Assembly: GCF_025567345.1 (NCBI RefSeq)
Contig: NZ_JAOQJS010000007.1
Coordinates: 124,001-188,000 of the forward strand
DNA: 64,000 nt
Origin: Coprococcus ammoniilyticus
GTDB taxonomy: Bacteria; Bacillota; Clostridia; Lachnospirales; Lachnospiraceae
Direction of reading: 5' to 3'
Below the pieces are notes generated by a model. The model had not been told where the DNA came from. It did no database searches and was given only the letters and a program-made list of their open reading frames with translations. Position numbers and translations under genes: made by a program. Position 1 is the first letter of the stretch. Each line of letters opens with the position of its first letter. Positions 15,215 through 24,594 of the stretch are shown in pieces.

Positions 15215-15989
15215 AATTCAGCACCTCCTTCACAAGATTCTTGTACGCCGTAGCAACCTTTCCCTTCGGATCATGCTTAAATATACTCACTCCCTCGGCA
15301 GAAGTTTCAGAAGCTCGAACGGAGAACGGAATTACCGAATCAAACACTCTGACATTTTTTCCATACGAGTTTTCAACAAGTTGTTTTATTTCCCTCGCAT
15401 AATTGGTTCTACTATCTATCATCGTAAAAAGAATTCCCTCTATCCCCAAATCAGGATTGAGGTATTTCTTCGTCTTACTGATAGTTGTTATAAGCTGCTG
15501 CAACCCCTTAACAGATAAATAAGCTGCCTGAATTGGGATAATAATAGAATCCGCAGTTGTTAGTGCATTCATAGTCATCATTCCCAAGCTTGAGTTACAG
15601 TCAATTAAGATAAAATCATATAAGTCCCTAACTTTCTCAACATATTCACTCAATATAAATTCTCTACGCATCATGCTTACCATTGACACTTCAAGTCCAG
15701 ACAATTCTATATTGCAAGGTAAGAAAGAGATACCTTCTTCATGCTTTAAAACTCCCAAGGTGTTATCAAACTCTTCGTCATTCATTATCTTTGACATTAT
15801 CGTAGGTAATGTAACATCAAGCTCATCTGGCTCTGCTACACCCAAACAAGACGAAAGCGATCCCTGACTGTCAGAATCAATTAACAATACCCTTTTTCCT
15901 TCATTCACTAAACCTATACCTAAGTTCACAGTTGTTGTGGTTTTTGCCACACCACCTTTTTGATTTACAATTGCTATTACCTTACACAT
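15207..15989 (-). CDS. parA: ParA family partition ATPase
   Basis: A 260-residue Walker ATPase. The deviant Walker A is KGGVAKTTT (11-19), with the switch motif LIDSDSQGSLS after it and FILIDCNSSLG (Walker B) in the middle. It would drive ICE segregation together with ParB. The start is ATG 15989 (MCKVIAIVNQKGG), with AAGGA 8 bases upstream; the 13-codon extension to 16028 has no ribosome site. Confidence 0.94.
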   Translation of the reverse strand: MCKVIAIVNQKGGVAKTTTTVNLGIGLVNEGKRVLLIDSDSQGSLSSCLGVAEPDELDVTLPTIMSKIMNDEEFDNTLGVLKHEEGISFLPCNIELSGLEVSMVSMMRREFILSEYVEKVRDLYDFILIDCNSSLGMMTMNALTTADSIIIPIQAAYLSVKGLQQLITTISKTKKYLNPDLGIEGILFTMIDSRTNYAREIKQLVENSYGKNVRVFDSVIPFSVRASETSAEGVSIFKHDPKGKVATAYKNLVKEVLNYE

Positions 15990-16011
15990 ACCGTTGTTCC
16001 TTTCTAAAAAA

Positions 16012-16374
16012 TCATATGTCATTTTCATACGAGCTTGGAGAACAGTATTCTATGAGAATTCCCAAAAAAATGTTCTTAAGCTCCGGATCTTCTTCTTTTT
16101 TGTATGCAGTCAACATTGCCATTTCTTCAGCAGGGCGCATGGGACACTTCCTGTTTCTCCAAGATTGTGCTACCCTCACATATCCCCCAACGCCTGGTTT
16201 ACGTTCCAATGTAATTCCTTCCACATCTTCTATGTACTCCAGATCACCAACAATTACTTTATCGCATACATCGAATTTTTCTTTAAGTTCCCTATAAGAA
16301 GTCGAGTTTACCCAAATCAAGTGCTTTTTCAGCTCATATCTTCGCATTTCTCTCTTTTTTGAATTTGCACCCAA
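16012..16374 (-). CDS. Hypothetical ICE protein, possible HTH regulator
   Basis: A 120-residue protein. The segment STSYRELKEKFDVCDKVIVG (about 24-43) has the look of a helix-turn-helix. The C-terminal half is helical and charged (EEMAMLTAYKKEEDPELKN). TTG 16374 has GGGGTGAG 8 bases upstream; ATG 16347 (MRRYELKK) is an alternative start. It lies immediately upstream of parA, consistent with an operon regulator. No family is recognised with certainty. Confidence 0.55.
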   Translation of the reverse strand: MGANSKKREMRRYELKKHLIWVNSTSYRELKEKFDVCDKVIVGDLEYIEDVEGITLERKPGVGGYVRVAQSWRNRKCPMRPAEEMAMLTAYKKEEDPELKNIFLGILIEYCSPSSYENDI

Positions 16375-16447
16375 TCCGAAAACTCACCCCCCATCTTCTT
16401 ATCCAAACTTTCGTACCTACCTTTCTGGTGAGTCTCCCTTTGACACT

Positions 16448-16615
16448 TTATTTTGTTTTTCTGTGAATTTCTGCATACACTCTCTTGTATTTGTCCGTCC
16501 CTACATTATCGAAAAATGTAGAAACATTCTGCACTTCAAATCGTTTATCTCTCTGAAACAAACGTACAAGCCAGCGTATATCATTTTTTGTCCCCTGAAG
16601 CCTTATCTTTAACAT
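16448..16615 (-). CDS. DUF3970-like small protein
   Basis: A 55-residue protein starting at ATG 16615 behind GGAGGT. MLKIRLQGTKNDIRWLVRLF and the ending VYAEIHRKTK match the small DUF3970-type family, a single alpha/beta unit often found in ICEs and plasmids. It is the first gene of the ICE reading from the rlmD junction, just downstream of a strong hairpin. Its function is unknown. Confidence 0.72.
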   Translation of the reverse strand: MLKIRLQGTKNDIRWLVRLFQRDKRFEVQNVSTFFDNVGTDKYKRVYAEIHRKTK

Positions 16616-16645
16616 ATTGACACCTCCTTGAATAGAAAAATAAAA

Positions 16646-16684
16646 GGCAGGGATATTCAATATTTGTAATTAAATATCCCTGCC
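16646..16684 (-). terminator. Terminator or attenuator at the ICE entry
   Basis: GGCAGGGATATT and its exact complement (12 bp, 15-base loop) are followed on the minus strand by TTTTATTTTT. It lies 21 bases before the ribosome site of the DUF3970-like gene, so it should stop rlmD read-through into the ICE or act as an attenuator of ICE genes. Confidence 0.8.
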
Positions 16685-16852
16685 AAATTGGCTATTTTAT
16701 TCACTTTTATTCATCAAAGAATATTGTGTCCCTCGTGTCGACTCTATAGCCGACAACGACATGAATTCTGTCCACTATCTGCTTTTTATTCCTTTTCACA
16801 TCGGTTCTGCCGAAATTGAAAAAGCTGCAAAAGTGCGTAAATTCAAGGATTT

Positions 16853-18232
16853 TCACGAATCTGTACGACGTAGCCCTATTATAGTCTCCACATGCCCCGT
16901 ATTCACAAACTGATCCACCGCACATGCCTTTTTCACATAATATCCATGCTCCTGCAAGGTCACAAGATCTCTTGTGAGGGAGGTTGGTTTGCAGCTGATA
17001 TAGACAATCTCATCTACACCATAGTTGATGATCTTAAGGAGCGCCTTTGGATTGATACCATCCCTCGGCGGATCGAGGATGATGAGATCCGGTTTTTCCT
17101 CGATGGTGTCGATGACCTTTAGAACATCGCCTGCGATGAATTCGCAGTTATCAAGTCCGTTACTCTTTGCATTTTCTCTTGCAGCTTCGACTGCTTCTTC
17201 TACGATCTCTACGCCGATAACCTTGGAGGCAACCGGTGATAACATCTGGGCGATCGTTCCGGTTCCGCTGTATAAGTCGAAGATCAGCTTGTCCTTGGTA
17301 TCTCCGGCATATTCACGGGCTTTGCTGTACAGTCGTTCCGCGCTTTTTGTATTTGTCTGGAAAAATGAGAATGGCGAGATCTGGAAATGCAGTCCCAGCA
17401 CCTCTTCCTCGATATAATCTCTTCCGTATAACAGCGTTACCTTCTCCGGCACAACAGCATCCGCCAGAGAATCATTTGCCGTATGGAGAATACCAACGAT
17501 CGTTCCGTCAAGCGGAAGTGCCAGAAGCCCTTCCACATATGCATGCAGATCCAGATTCTCCAATCCGTCCGTGCTGGTTACAAGATTTACCAGAAGTCCG
17601 CCATTTGTCTTGGACTGGCGAAGCACCAGATGACGAAGCAGTCCTACATGCTGCATTTTCTTATGGTAGGATAGTCCATGCTTCCTTGCAAATTCCATCG
17701 TATAGGAAACGATCCTGTTATAATCCTCGCTTACGATCACGCAGTTGCAGACAGGAACGATATCGTACATGCTGTTCTTCTTATGAAGTCCTAGTACCAG
17801 CGGACCATCCTTATATTCGTCGCCAAATGAATACTCCATCTTATTCCGGTATGCAGTTGTAACTGGCGAGCCGATGATGCCCTCCCAATCATATGGATGT
17901 GCCTCTGAATCGATCACACCGTCTAACAGCTTCTTCACCTGTCCTGCCTTTAATTCCAACTGATGCTCATAGCTCATGGTCTGGTATGCACAGCCGCCGC
18001 AAATGCCAAACTGTGGACATGGTGGTACTGCATCTTCGATCTCGGAGCGTTCCATCACATCCAACAGACGTGCTTCTGCCTTATCCTTCCGTACCTTGGA
18101 TACCATGCAGGACACCTTTTGTCCGGGCAGTGCTCCCTTCACGATCACCTTTTTGCCATCCAGTTCAAAGCTTCCCTTATTTGGGAAATCATAGTCTTTT
18201 ATAACACCTTCTATAATCTCTCGTTTCTTCAC
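16853..18232 (-). CDS. rlmD: 23S rRNA (uracil-C5)-methyltransferase RlmD/RumA-type; ICE target gene
   Basis: A 459-residue enzyme with an N-terminal TRAM domain (1-60), an iron-sulfur cysteine set (CPQFGICGGC, about 72-81), a SAM-binding motif DLYSGTGTIAQML (about 315-327), LDPPRDG, and the catalytic cysteine in YISCKPTSL (Cys414). The conserved base motif HVET is at 447-450, only nine residues before the end (IIGLRRTDS). It methylates a uridine of 23S rRNA. The start is GTG 18232 with AGAGG 6 bases upstream. The 3' end is an established ICE target in Firmicutes, and the ICE begins here; the last residues may come from the ICE. Confidence 0.92.
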   Translation of the reverse strand: MKKREIIEGVIKDYDFPNKGSFELDGKKVIVKGALPGQKVSCMVSKVRKDKAEARLLDVMERSEIEDAVPPCPQFGICGGCAYQTMSYEHQLELKAGQVKKLLDGVIDSEAHPYDWEGIIGSPVTTAYRNKMEYSFGDEYKDGPLVLGLHKKNSMYDIVPVCNCVIVSEDYNRIVSYTMEFARKHGLSYHKKMQHVGLLRHLVLRQSKTNGGLLVNLVTSTDGLENLDLHAYVEGLLALPLDGTIVGILHTANDSLADAVVPEKVTLLYGRDYIEEEVLGLHFQISPFSFFQTNTKSAERLYSKAREYAGDTKDKLIFDLYSGTGTIAQMLSPVASKVIGVEIVEEAVEAARENAKSNGLDNCEFIAGDVLKVIDTIEEKPDLIILDPPRDGINPKALLKIINYGVDEIVYISCKPTSLTRDLVTLQEHGYYVKKACAVDQFVNTGHVETIIGLRRTDS

Positions 18233-18262
18233 AGCCGACCTCTTTCTTGTATCTAATAATCT

Positions 18263-18796
18263 CTACTCTTCCCGGTCGCCCCACATATCTTCAAATATGC
18301 TGCGAGTCCGGCGTTTCGGTTTCAGTTCATTTTCCGCAAAAAATGGTGTTCCATGCTGGTCAAATTCCAGCAGCATGTATTTGCCATTCATGCCATCACG
18401 CGGATATGCCAGACTGCCCGGATTTACGATATAAGCACCGCCATATCGTTCCAGATTCTGGACATGCGTGTGTCCATACATCACAATATCGTAACCATCA
18501 TATTTGATCAACTCCTGTAAGCGGTCCGTTCCATAATGGACGCTGTACCGGTGTCCGTGCGTGATAAATACCTTATACCGGCCGATCATGAATTCTTCCT
18601 GCATCGGAAGATCGGAATCCCAGTCGTTATTCCCGGCAACCATGTGTATCGGGCAGGTTACGTTATCATAAATATATTCTTCATCTCCGCAGACATCCCC
18701 CAGATGGATAAACATATCGATGTCACCCACCGTATCTAAGACATCCCGGATCGTATTGGTTCTTCCATGTGTATCACTAATTATCAGTATTCTCAT
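18263..18796 (-). CDS. YfcE/MJ0936-type metallophosphoesterase
   Basis: A 177-residue phosphodiesterase with the full set of metal ligands: SDTHGR (7-12), HLGDVCG, GNND (about 56-59), THGH and GHTH. Family members hydrolyse phosphodiesters with Mn2+ and are cytoplasmic. The gene overlaps the 3' end of rdgB by 20 bases and is 30 bases upstream of rlmD. The RdgB plus YfcE-type pair is common in Clostridia. Confidence 0.9.
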   Translation of the reverse strand: MRILIISDTHGRTNTIRDVLDTVGDIDMFIHLGDVCGDEEYIYDNVTCPIHMVAGNNDWDSDLPMQEEFMIGRYKVFITHGHRYSVHYGTDRLQELIKYDGYDIVMYGHTHVQNLERYGGAYIVNPGSLAYPRDGMNGKYMLLEFDQHGTPFFAENELKPKRRTRSIFEDMWGDREE

Positions 18797-19376
18797 TTAT
18801 AACTTCCTTTATCAAACGAAGTGCGTTTCCTCTGTGGCTGATCGTATTCTTTTCTTCCAGTGACAACTCTGCTGTGGACTTACCATACTCCGGCAGGAAG
18901 AAAATAGGATCATATCCAAATCCATTCTCGCCGCGTTCTTCATATCCAATGATTCCTTCGATCGTGCCACGTCTGGTAATGGTCTTTCCATCCGGAAATG
19001 CAGCCGCGATCGCACATACGAATCTTGCTGTACGCTTCTCATCCGGAACACCGGCAAGCTTGTCAATGATCGCCTTATTCTTGATCCGGTATGAGGTGTC
19101 TTCCCCCATAAATCTTGCAGAGTAGATTCCCGGTGCTTTATCGAGATAGTCTACCTCCAGACCGGAATCATCTGCCAGCACCAGACAGTTTGTCATCTTA
19201 CGGATTGCCTCTGCCTTGATGATGGCATTTTCTTCAAATGTTTTTCCATCTTCTACGATGTCAGCCTGAATTCCAGCTTCCTTCATCGACAGGATCTCAT
19301 ATCCACAATCCGCAAGGATCATACGGATTTCTTTCATCTTATTCTCATTACCCGTAGCAAAAATCAATTTCTTCAT
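18777..19376 (-). CDS. rdgB: XTP/dITP diphosphatase (RdgB/HAM1)
   Basis: A 199-residue nucleotide pyrophosphatase that removes dITP and XTP from the nucleotide pool. It opens MKKLIFATGNENKMKEI with the family TGNxxKxxE signature; LADDSGLEVD and the ending SHRGNALRLIKE are also diagnostic. ATG 19376 is chosen because AGGAG lies 8 bases upstream. It is embedded in an operon with the protease gene upstream and the phosphodiesterase downstream. Confidence 0.95.
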   Translation of the reverse strand: MKKLIFATGNENKMKEIRMILADCGYEILSMKEAGIQADIVEDGKTFEENAIIKAEAIRKMTNCLVLADDSGLEVDYLDKAPGIYSARFMGEDTSYRIKNKAIIDKLAGVPDEKRTARFVCAIAAAFPDGKTITRRGTIEGIIGYEERGENGFGYDPIFFLPEYGKSTAELSLEEKNTISHRGNALRLIKEVINENTDN

Positions 19377-19396
19377 CTTGTCTTCTCCTTTTCTAT

Positions 19397-21097
19397 TCAA
19401 TCCCCCACATCCGTGAAGGCTTTCAAACAGACATTACAGTCATTCTCCTGCTCCGCACTCGACCACTTCGTGCCATACAGGCTGATATAGCCCTCGCCAT
19501 CCGTGATATCGAAGTTCGCCGTTTTCTCATCATTATTATATTCGATTGCGATCGGCATCGTGGAATCCTGTGTGTTCACATGCACAACCACCGCAAATTT
19601 CCGGTCATCCGGAAGCGGTACTGCCTCATTTAGATTGATCGTATAATAACCCTCGTACTGCATTTCACCGGATGCCACCTTTGTCCGCTGCTGCAAGTCG
19701 GATACATCGGTAAAATCCGTCACAACATACACATCATATGTCATTTTCGGGCCTGTCGCATAGAAAGAAACTGCCTTTAATGTCTCGTTCTTTCCAGCCG
19801 TATAGACATTTGCAAAATAGGCCTCCGGCCTGTCGTCAAATCCCATCGTTCCGACCTCGCCCATCAGATCTGACTGATAGATCTTGTCGTAGTTGTCACT
19901 ATTTCCAAGCTTCGTATATACTACGCTGTTCATACCGATATTGGTATCATAATAAGAGATATAAAAGAATCCCTCGTCACCAAAATCCTGCCCCCAGCTA
20001 TTCTTGCAGATAAATGCGCCGTCTCCCGCCGGTTCTGTATTAAAATATTCCTTCGGATAGTTGTCATCCCAGCCAACGATCACCACGTCATGATTCGGCG
20101 TCTGATCTCCATCATAATAATAGGAACTGCGGTTTCTGTTATAGTAATAAGAACTACTCGTTGCATTCTTCATATCACAGTAAATAACCGTTTCCACACC
20201 GCCATATTTGTATACGGATGATTTGATTGCCTCGTAATTCTTGTCCTTCAGGATAATGGCTTCTTCCAGATGCTTTACCGCCGACAATCCATTTACCGTC
20301 TGGTTATCACCATACGGATCATCTTCCTCAAGCACCGGTCCCTGCCATGCCGCAAGATAGGCTATACTCATATAATATTCGCCACCGTCAAATGGGCTGA
20401 CATTAAAGCTGTTATTCATTGCCATATGATCAACAGAAAATACCAGATTTTCAGCCGGACGGATCGTACTTTCCAGTGCCGCAAGTGATGCAAATGCCCA
20501 GCAGGTTCCATAGATACCCTGATCTCTTACAAGAGATACACGATCATGTTCTCTCATGTCATATGCAGCCGGAAGCTTTTCTTCCTCGGCAATCTTTTTT
20601 AACACCGCAGCATTTGTCTCCAGATTGATATTACAGCTGTAGTTTAATGCCTCGCAGATCTCATTCACCGGCACATAGATGATATCATCCTTTTTCTCCG
20701 GCTTGTCGATTGCCTGTATTGCATTTCCATTGATATTTACCACATCCGAATCACCATAAACTTTAACAAGGCTGTCACCTTTTGCCAGTGTGATCGTTCC
20801 GTTTTCATATACATTTACCAGACAATCCAGTTTATCGGTAAATGCTGCGATTGGGATCATCAACTGTAACCGATCACTGAAATATGCCTGATATTCCGCC
20901 TCTGTGATCTTATTGTCATTGATATATAACGTAACACCCTTTTCATTTGCACTTGTTACGATCTCTTTCATCATTGCCTCGGCCGCAGCCTCCGAACCGT
21001 CGGTCTTTTCCACGCTCACATCCGGATGCCGGAAGAAGCCCAGATAGAGCAATACACTCAAGATTGCAACTGCTACCGCTATCAAAAACTTTTTCAA
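19397..21097 (-). CDS. Membrane-anchored papain-like (C1) cysteine protease
   Basis: A 566-residue protein with an N-terminal membrane anchor (4-21). A region resembling a copper amine oxidase N-terminal (peptidoglycan-associated) fold lies at about 55-165. The C1A peptidase domain follows, with Gln193, Cys199 in DQGIYGTCWAFAS, His336 in NHDVVIVGWDD and Asn366 in CKNSWG. A C-terminal beta domain (about 415-560) resembles the lectin-like domain found after such proteases. It probably acts on extracellular proteins or cell-surface peptides. The substrate is unknown. Confidence 0.9.
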   Translation of the reverse strand: MKKFLIAVAVAILSVLLYLGFFRHPDVSVEKTDGSEAAAEAMMKEIVTSANEKGVTLYINDNKITEAEYQAYFSDRLQLMIPIAAFTDKLDCLVNVYENGTITLAKGDSLVKVYGDSDVVNINGNAIQAIDKPEKKDDIIYVPVNEICEALNYSCNINLETNAAVLKKIAEEEKLPAAYDMREHDRVSLVRDQGIYGTCWAFASLAALESTIRPAENLVFSVDHMAMNNSFNVSPFDGGEYYMSIAYLAAWQGPVLEEDDPYGDNQTVNGLSAVKHLEEAIILKDKNYEAIKSSVYKYGGVETVIYCDMKNATSSSYYYNRNRSSYYYDGDQTPNHDVVIVGWDDNYPKEYFNTEPAGDGAFICKNSWGQDFGDEGFFYISYYDTNIGMNSVVYTKLGNSDNYDKIYQSDLMGEVGTMGFDDRPEAYFANVYTAGKNETLKAVSFYATGPKMTYDVYVVTDFTDVSDLQQRTKVASGEMQYEGYYTINLNEAVPLPDDRKFAVVVHVNTQDSTMPIAIEYNNDEKTANFDITDGEGYISLYGTKWSSAEQENDCNVCLKAFTDVGD

Positions 21098-21104
21098 TTT
21101 GGTC

Positions 21105-22250
21105 TCACTTTCTCTTTGGCGGCTTCGGTCCCATGAACTGATAGAAATAGGACTTGATCATACCATTGTAGATCTTACGGTTCTTATCCGCCTTTCTTCC
21201 TATATATTTCTCCGCCTCACTGTATGACGTGATCAGGAACATCGACCAGTCATCCAGCCGTCTGAAACTTTCCCCGATCGTCTTATATAATTCCGGAAGG
21301 TCCTCCCGATCCTCGAGACGTTCACCATATGGCGGATTCGTGATGATAAAGCCATATTTTTTCGGATGCCTGAGATCCTTTACATCTCTCTGTTGGAAAT
21401 GGATATGTTCATCCACTCCCGCTGCTCTGGCATTCTCCATCGCACACTTCACCATTTCATTATCCAGATCGTAGCCCTGAATATTCATCTTCACATCATG
21501 GTCGATCATGTCATTTGCTTCATCGATCGCATTGTACCACATCTTCTTATCTCCGACCTTCGCCCACTCGGAAGCCAGGAAATCCCTGTCGATGCCCGGT
21601 GCGATCCTTGCTCCGATCATAGCAGCCTCGATTGGAAATGTTCCGCTTCCACAGAATGGGTCGACCAGTACACGATCCTTGTTCCACGGTGTCAGCATGA
21701 TCAGTGCCGATGCCAGGGTTTCTGATATCGGGGCCTTACCAACCAGCTTTCTGTAGCCACGTTTATGAAGAGATACTCCTGATGTATCTAACCCTATTGT
21801 AACAATATCCTTAAATATAAATACACGAACCGGATATTCTGCTCCATCTTCCGTGAACCATGATACATGGTAGGTCTGTTTCAAACGTTCTACCATAGCT
21901 TTCTTCACGATGGACTGGATATCAGATGGGCTGAACAGTGCGCTCTTATTTGATGTAGCCTTGGATACCCAGAATTTTGCATCACGGGTCAGATACCGCT
22001 CCCATGGAATACTCTTGGTTCCTTCAAATAATTCATCAAATGTTACAGCCTTAAAGCTTCCGCACTTGATCATGATACGTTCAGCTGTACGAATAAACAT
22101 ATTTGCTCTTGCAACCGCATCCTCTTCTCCTGCAAATGTAATTCTTCCGTCTTCTACCTGAACGATCTCATATCCAAGATCCAGGATTTCTTTTTTCAAT
22201 ACTGACTCCAATCCAAAATGACATGGAGCGATCAATTCGATTCTGCTCAT
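21105..22250 (-). CDS. THUMP-domain class I rRNA methyltransferase (RlmL/YpsC type)
   Basis: A 381-residue enzyme. An N-terminal ferredoxin-like and THUMP region (about 1-155, RIELIAPCHFGLESVLKKEI) is followed by a Rossmann methyltransferase with DPFCGSGTFPIEAAMI and the N6-adenine/N2-guanine motif TNPPYGERL. It probably methylates guanine in 23S rRNA. ATG 22250 is preferred (GAAAGGAAG upstream) over 22268. It starts the operon with the protease and rdgB. Confidence 0.9.
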   Translation of the reverse strand: MSRIELIAPCHFGLESVLKKEILDLGYEIVQVEDGRITFAGEEDAVARANMFIRTAERIMIKCGSFKAVTFDELFEGTKSIPWERYLTRDAKFWVSKATSNKSALFSPSDIQSIVKKAMVERLKQTYHVSWFTEDGAEYPVRVFIFKDIVTIGLDTSGVSLHKRGYRKLVGKAPISETLASALIMLTPWNKDRVLVDPFCGSGTFPIEAAMIGARIAPGIDRDFLASEWAKVGDKKMWYNAIDEANDMIDHDVKMNIQGYDLDNEMVKCAMENARAAGVDEHIHFQQRDVKDLRHPKKYGFIITNPPYGERLEDREDLPELYKTIGESFRRLDDWSMFLITSYSEAEKYIGRKADKNRKIYNGMIKSYFYQFMGPKPPKRK

Positions 22251-22336
22251 ATACTTCCTTTCAATCACAAGTGCCAGATTCAGACATTTCTGTCCAAATC
22301 CAGCACTCCTTTTCTCTTATATCTTTGTTTCTGATT

Positions 22337-23935
22337 TTATTTTCTGCGTTTATTTATAACAACGATTCCGGCAAGCCCCAGTGAAATGATCATACCTGCA
22401 ACTGCTGTCTTCATAGCAAAATCATCTCCTGTCTTTACTCCGGTGTTCTTCTGGTCATCCGGCTTATCGGCATCTGTTTTCTCTGTTGTTTGGTCCTCCG
22501 TTGATACAACTTCTTCGGATTCTGTTGTCACATCTTCCGTTTCATCCTGAGTATCATCCGTTGACTCTGTCGTTACATCTTCCGTTGTATCATCGGTACG
22601 ATCTTCTGTCGTAGTTGTAGCTTCCGTTGTATCCTCTGTCGTTGCATCTGTAGAAGCTTCCGTTGTCACGTCTTCTGTTGTTCCACCATCCGGAACAGAC
22701 ATTTTAACCGTTACTTTTGTTGCTCCCGATGCATAATAATTTGCTGTTTCCTTATATCTGACGTAATAATCACCGGCAGAAATGCCTGTGATCGTATTTG
22801 CTGTGATCGGCTTCCATACATTCTGGTCAACGGAATATTCCATGGATACATCAACATTTTTAATGGAACCGTCCTTTTTCCCTTTTGCACTTTCATTTTC
22901 TGTCGTAAGACCGGTTGGTGCTGTCTGTGGTGCTTTATCGATCGTATAATTCTTTACGGTTTCTCCGTGATAAGTCTTACCCTTTGCTGTTATTTTTACG
23001 CTTGCTGTTCCTGCATTGATATTATCTGTAAATGTACAGGTATAATCCGTTCCTTCTGTCAGATCTCTTCCATCGTATGTGACAGTCACTGTTGGCTCTT
23101 TTGCTTTTCCATCATATACATAAGAAGTCGGGGCAATGGATACAGAAACTGTCGCATCTGTCAGCCGGCGGTAACGAAGCTCTACGCTTCTCGCCTTTGT
23201 GCCTGTTTCATCTAATATCGTATTATAGGAATTCGGCTGTCCATCCAATGTGTATCCGGCCGGAAGAAATTCCTCAATACCGCCCACAGCTTCATCTAAT
23301 GAAAGCAACCCATAATTGCTTAGTCCGCTTGGCGAATTTGTAATCTTATAAACAGATGTCTGATCCATCTGCAGCTTTTCAAGCCACCATTCTGTAAATG
23401 CTGCACCATCATGTTGCTGTTCTATATTGCTGTTTACCAGTTTAATGCCACCCTTTGCATACCATCCAAGCTGCGTAAGATCTGCTCTCACATTTTCAAA
23501 TGTTAATGTATGTTCATTCCCTGTCGCTGCATTCCTGATATAGCCACTATATTCTCCATTTTCTATCACAAGCGAGCCCATGATATCGAAATGAACAGCC
23601 TTTAACTCCTTCTTATTCAGATCAATCGTAAGATTCTTATTCCCCGCATCAATATATGTTGATGTACTCTCACAATTATATAGAAGCTTCAGTATATCAC
23701 CGTTTCCGGCAGCCGCCGCTGCATCTTCCAGTTTAGAATAAGTGCCCTTTGCTGTTCCACTTGCATCCTCTACCTCGATGCATTCTACCGGATCATTACA
23801 ATCCACACAGGCTCCATCCTTCACCTGTGAATGTTCACATGCCGCCTGTGTCTCTGCCAGTCCATTTGCCCCTGCAAATGCTGCTACTGCAAAAAAACCT
23901 GCCGCAATGATCGTTCCTAAAATTCTTTTTCTCAT
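22337..23935 (-). CDS. Secreted surface protein with sortase-like anchor
   Basis: A 532-residue protein with a signal peptide (1-27), a cysteine-containing head (C33, C43, C46, C52), a beta-helix-like region (about 60-180, NLTIDLNKKELKAV), a YDG/MBG-like beta domain (YVYDGKAKEPTVTVTYDG), a long Thr/Glu/Asp-rich stalk (about 405-490), then GVKTGDD, a membrane segment and the tail NKRRK. The end is a sortase-type anchor with VKTGD in place of LPXTG. The start at ATG 23935 lies 13 bases after AAAGGATA. It is likely displayed on the cell wall; binding partner unknown. Confidence 0.83.
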   Translation of the reverse strand: MRKRILGTIIAAGFFAVAAFAGANGLAETQAACEHSQVKDGACVDCNDPVECIEVEDASGTAKGTYSKLEDAAAAAGNGDILKLLYNCESTSTYIDAGNKNLTIDLNKKELKAVHFDIMGSLVIENGEYSGYIRNAATGNEHTLTFENVRADLTQLGWYAKGGIKLVNSNIEQQHDGAAFTEWWLEKLQMDQTSVYKITNSPSGLSNYGLLSLDEAVGGIEEFLPAGYTLDGQPNSYNTILDETGTKARSVELRYRRLTDATVSVSIAPTSYVYDGKAKEPTVTVTYDGRDLTEGTDYTCTFTDNINAGTASVKITAKGKTYHGETVKNYTIDKAPQTAPTGLTTENESAKGKKDGSIKNVDVSMEYSVDQNVWKPITANTITGISAGDYYVRYKETANYYASGATKVTVKMSVPDGGTTEDVTTEASTDATTEDTTEATTTTEDRTDDTTEDVTTESTDDTQDETEDVTTESEEVVSTEDQTTEKTDADKPDDQKNTGVKTGDDFAMKTAVAGMIISLGLAGIVVINKRRK

Positions 23936-24059
23936 TTACCCTATATCCTTTCTTTTCTAAAAAAATAAGTACCTCCGGAATATCCTGTGATACCCGCCAA
24001 TTACCCTGTCCATATTATACATACTTCCCCCTGCCACCACAAGTAAATTAAACAAAAAA

Positions 24060-24104
24060 ATCCCGGTCATGCACTTCCTTAACAGGTTCTGTCATGTCCG
24101 GGAT
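24060..24104 (-). terminator. Terminator of the rhodanese gene
   Basis: ATCCCGG-CATG arms (24093-24104 and 24060-24071) form a stem followed on the minus strand by a run of T. The region 23936-24175 otherwise shows no gene. Confidence 0.75.
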
Positions 24105-24175
24105 CGATCTATTCTGTTATTCTCATTTTCAAACCACATTTTCTTCTCTTTCATAATGGCTAGTTACACCCTCTG

Positions 24176-24487
24176 TCAGCGGTTTTTCGTCAATGCTCCT
24201 TTATACTGTACGATTCCCCCAACGGTATTGATCACCTTATATCCTGCCTGCGATAGCAGTCTCGCTGCCAATGCACTGCCGCCTCCATACTGACAATATG
24301 TGAGCAGCACTTTATTTTTAGGAAGATTATAATTACCATACTGGATATCCGACAATGGTACATTGACTGCCATCGGTATGTGTCCTCTCAGGAATTCTTC
24401 TTCGGTACGAACGTCCACGATCACCCCGCCATAGCGGACTGCTTCCTGCATGATATCGCGAACCGGTATGTTGTGAAATCTCATCAT
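24176..24487 (-). CDS. Rhodanese-like domain protein
   Basis: A single-domain rhodanese of 103 residues: VIVDVRTEEEFLRGHIPMAVN and the active-site loop YCQYGGGSA with the sulfur-carrying cysteine. It would transfer sulfur from thiosulfate or a persulfide donor. ATG 24487 has GGGGGTGA upstream; ATG 24484 is equally possible. It is monocistronic, with a terminator downstream. Confidence 0.88.
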   Translation of the reverse strand: MMRFHNIPVRDIMQEAVRYGGVIVDVRTEEEFLRGHIPMAVNVPLSDIQYGNYNLPKNKVLLTYCQYGGGSALAARLLSQAGYKVINTVGGIVQYKGALTKNR

Positions 24488-24594
24488 TTCACCCCCTGGC
24501 AAATGTTCCTGCTATATGGATTCCTATATATTCATCATATGTATCTTCCATCAAAACGTGCGGCATATTCAGCGTTTCTGCCACAATTCCCGTC

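Larger units (their letters stand above)
1..16895. mobile_element. One end of an integrative and conjugative element (ICE), interrupted by an IME
   Basis: The segment carries a run of minus-strand genes for partition (ParA, ParB), replication initiation (RepA-like), a PcfB/DUF3801-like protein, a VirD4 coupling protein and a Maff2-family protein, followed by the start of another membrane gene that leaves the window at base 1. This order is typical of Clostridia conjugative elements. The right boundary is not exact: it lies at or just inside the 3' end of rlmD (about 16853-16895), where the rlmD reading frame ends soon after the conserved HVET motif. The ICE integrase and its other end lie outside the window. 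Its base composition is visibly AT-rich compared with the IME inside it. Confidence 0.8.

Noticed and set aside
16707..16925. 72-codon minus-strand frame at the ICE-rlmD junction
   Set aside because: It overlaps the rlmD 3' end in another frame and has no ribosome site; it is more likely attachment-site DNA than a gene.
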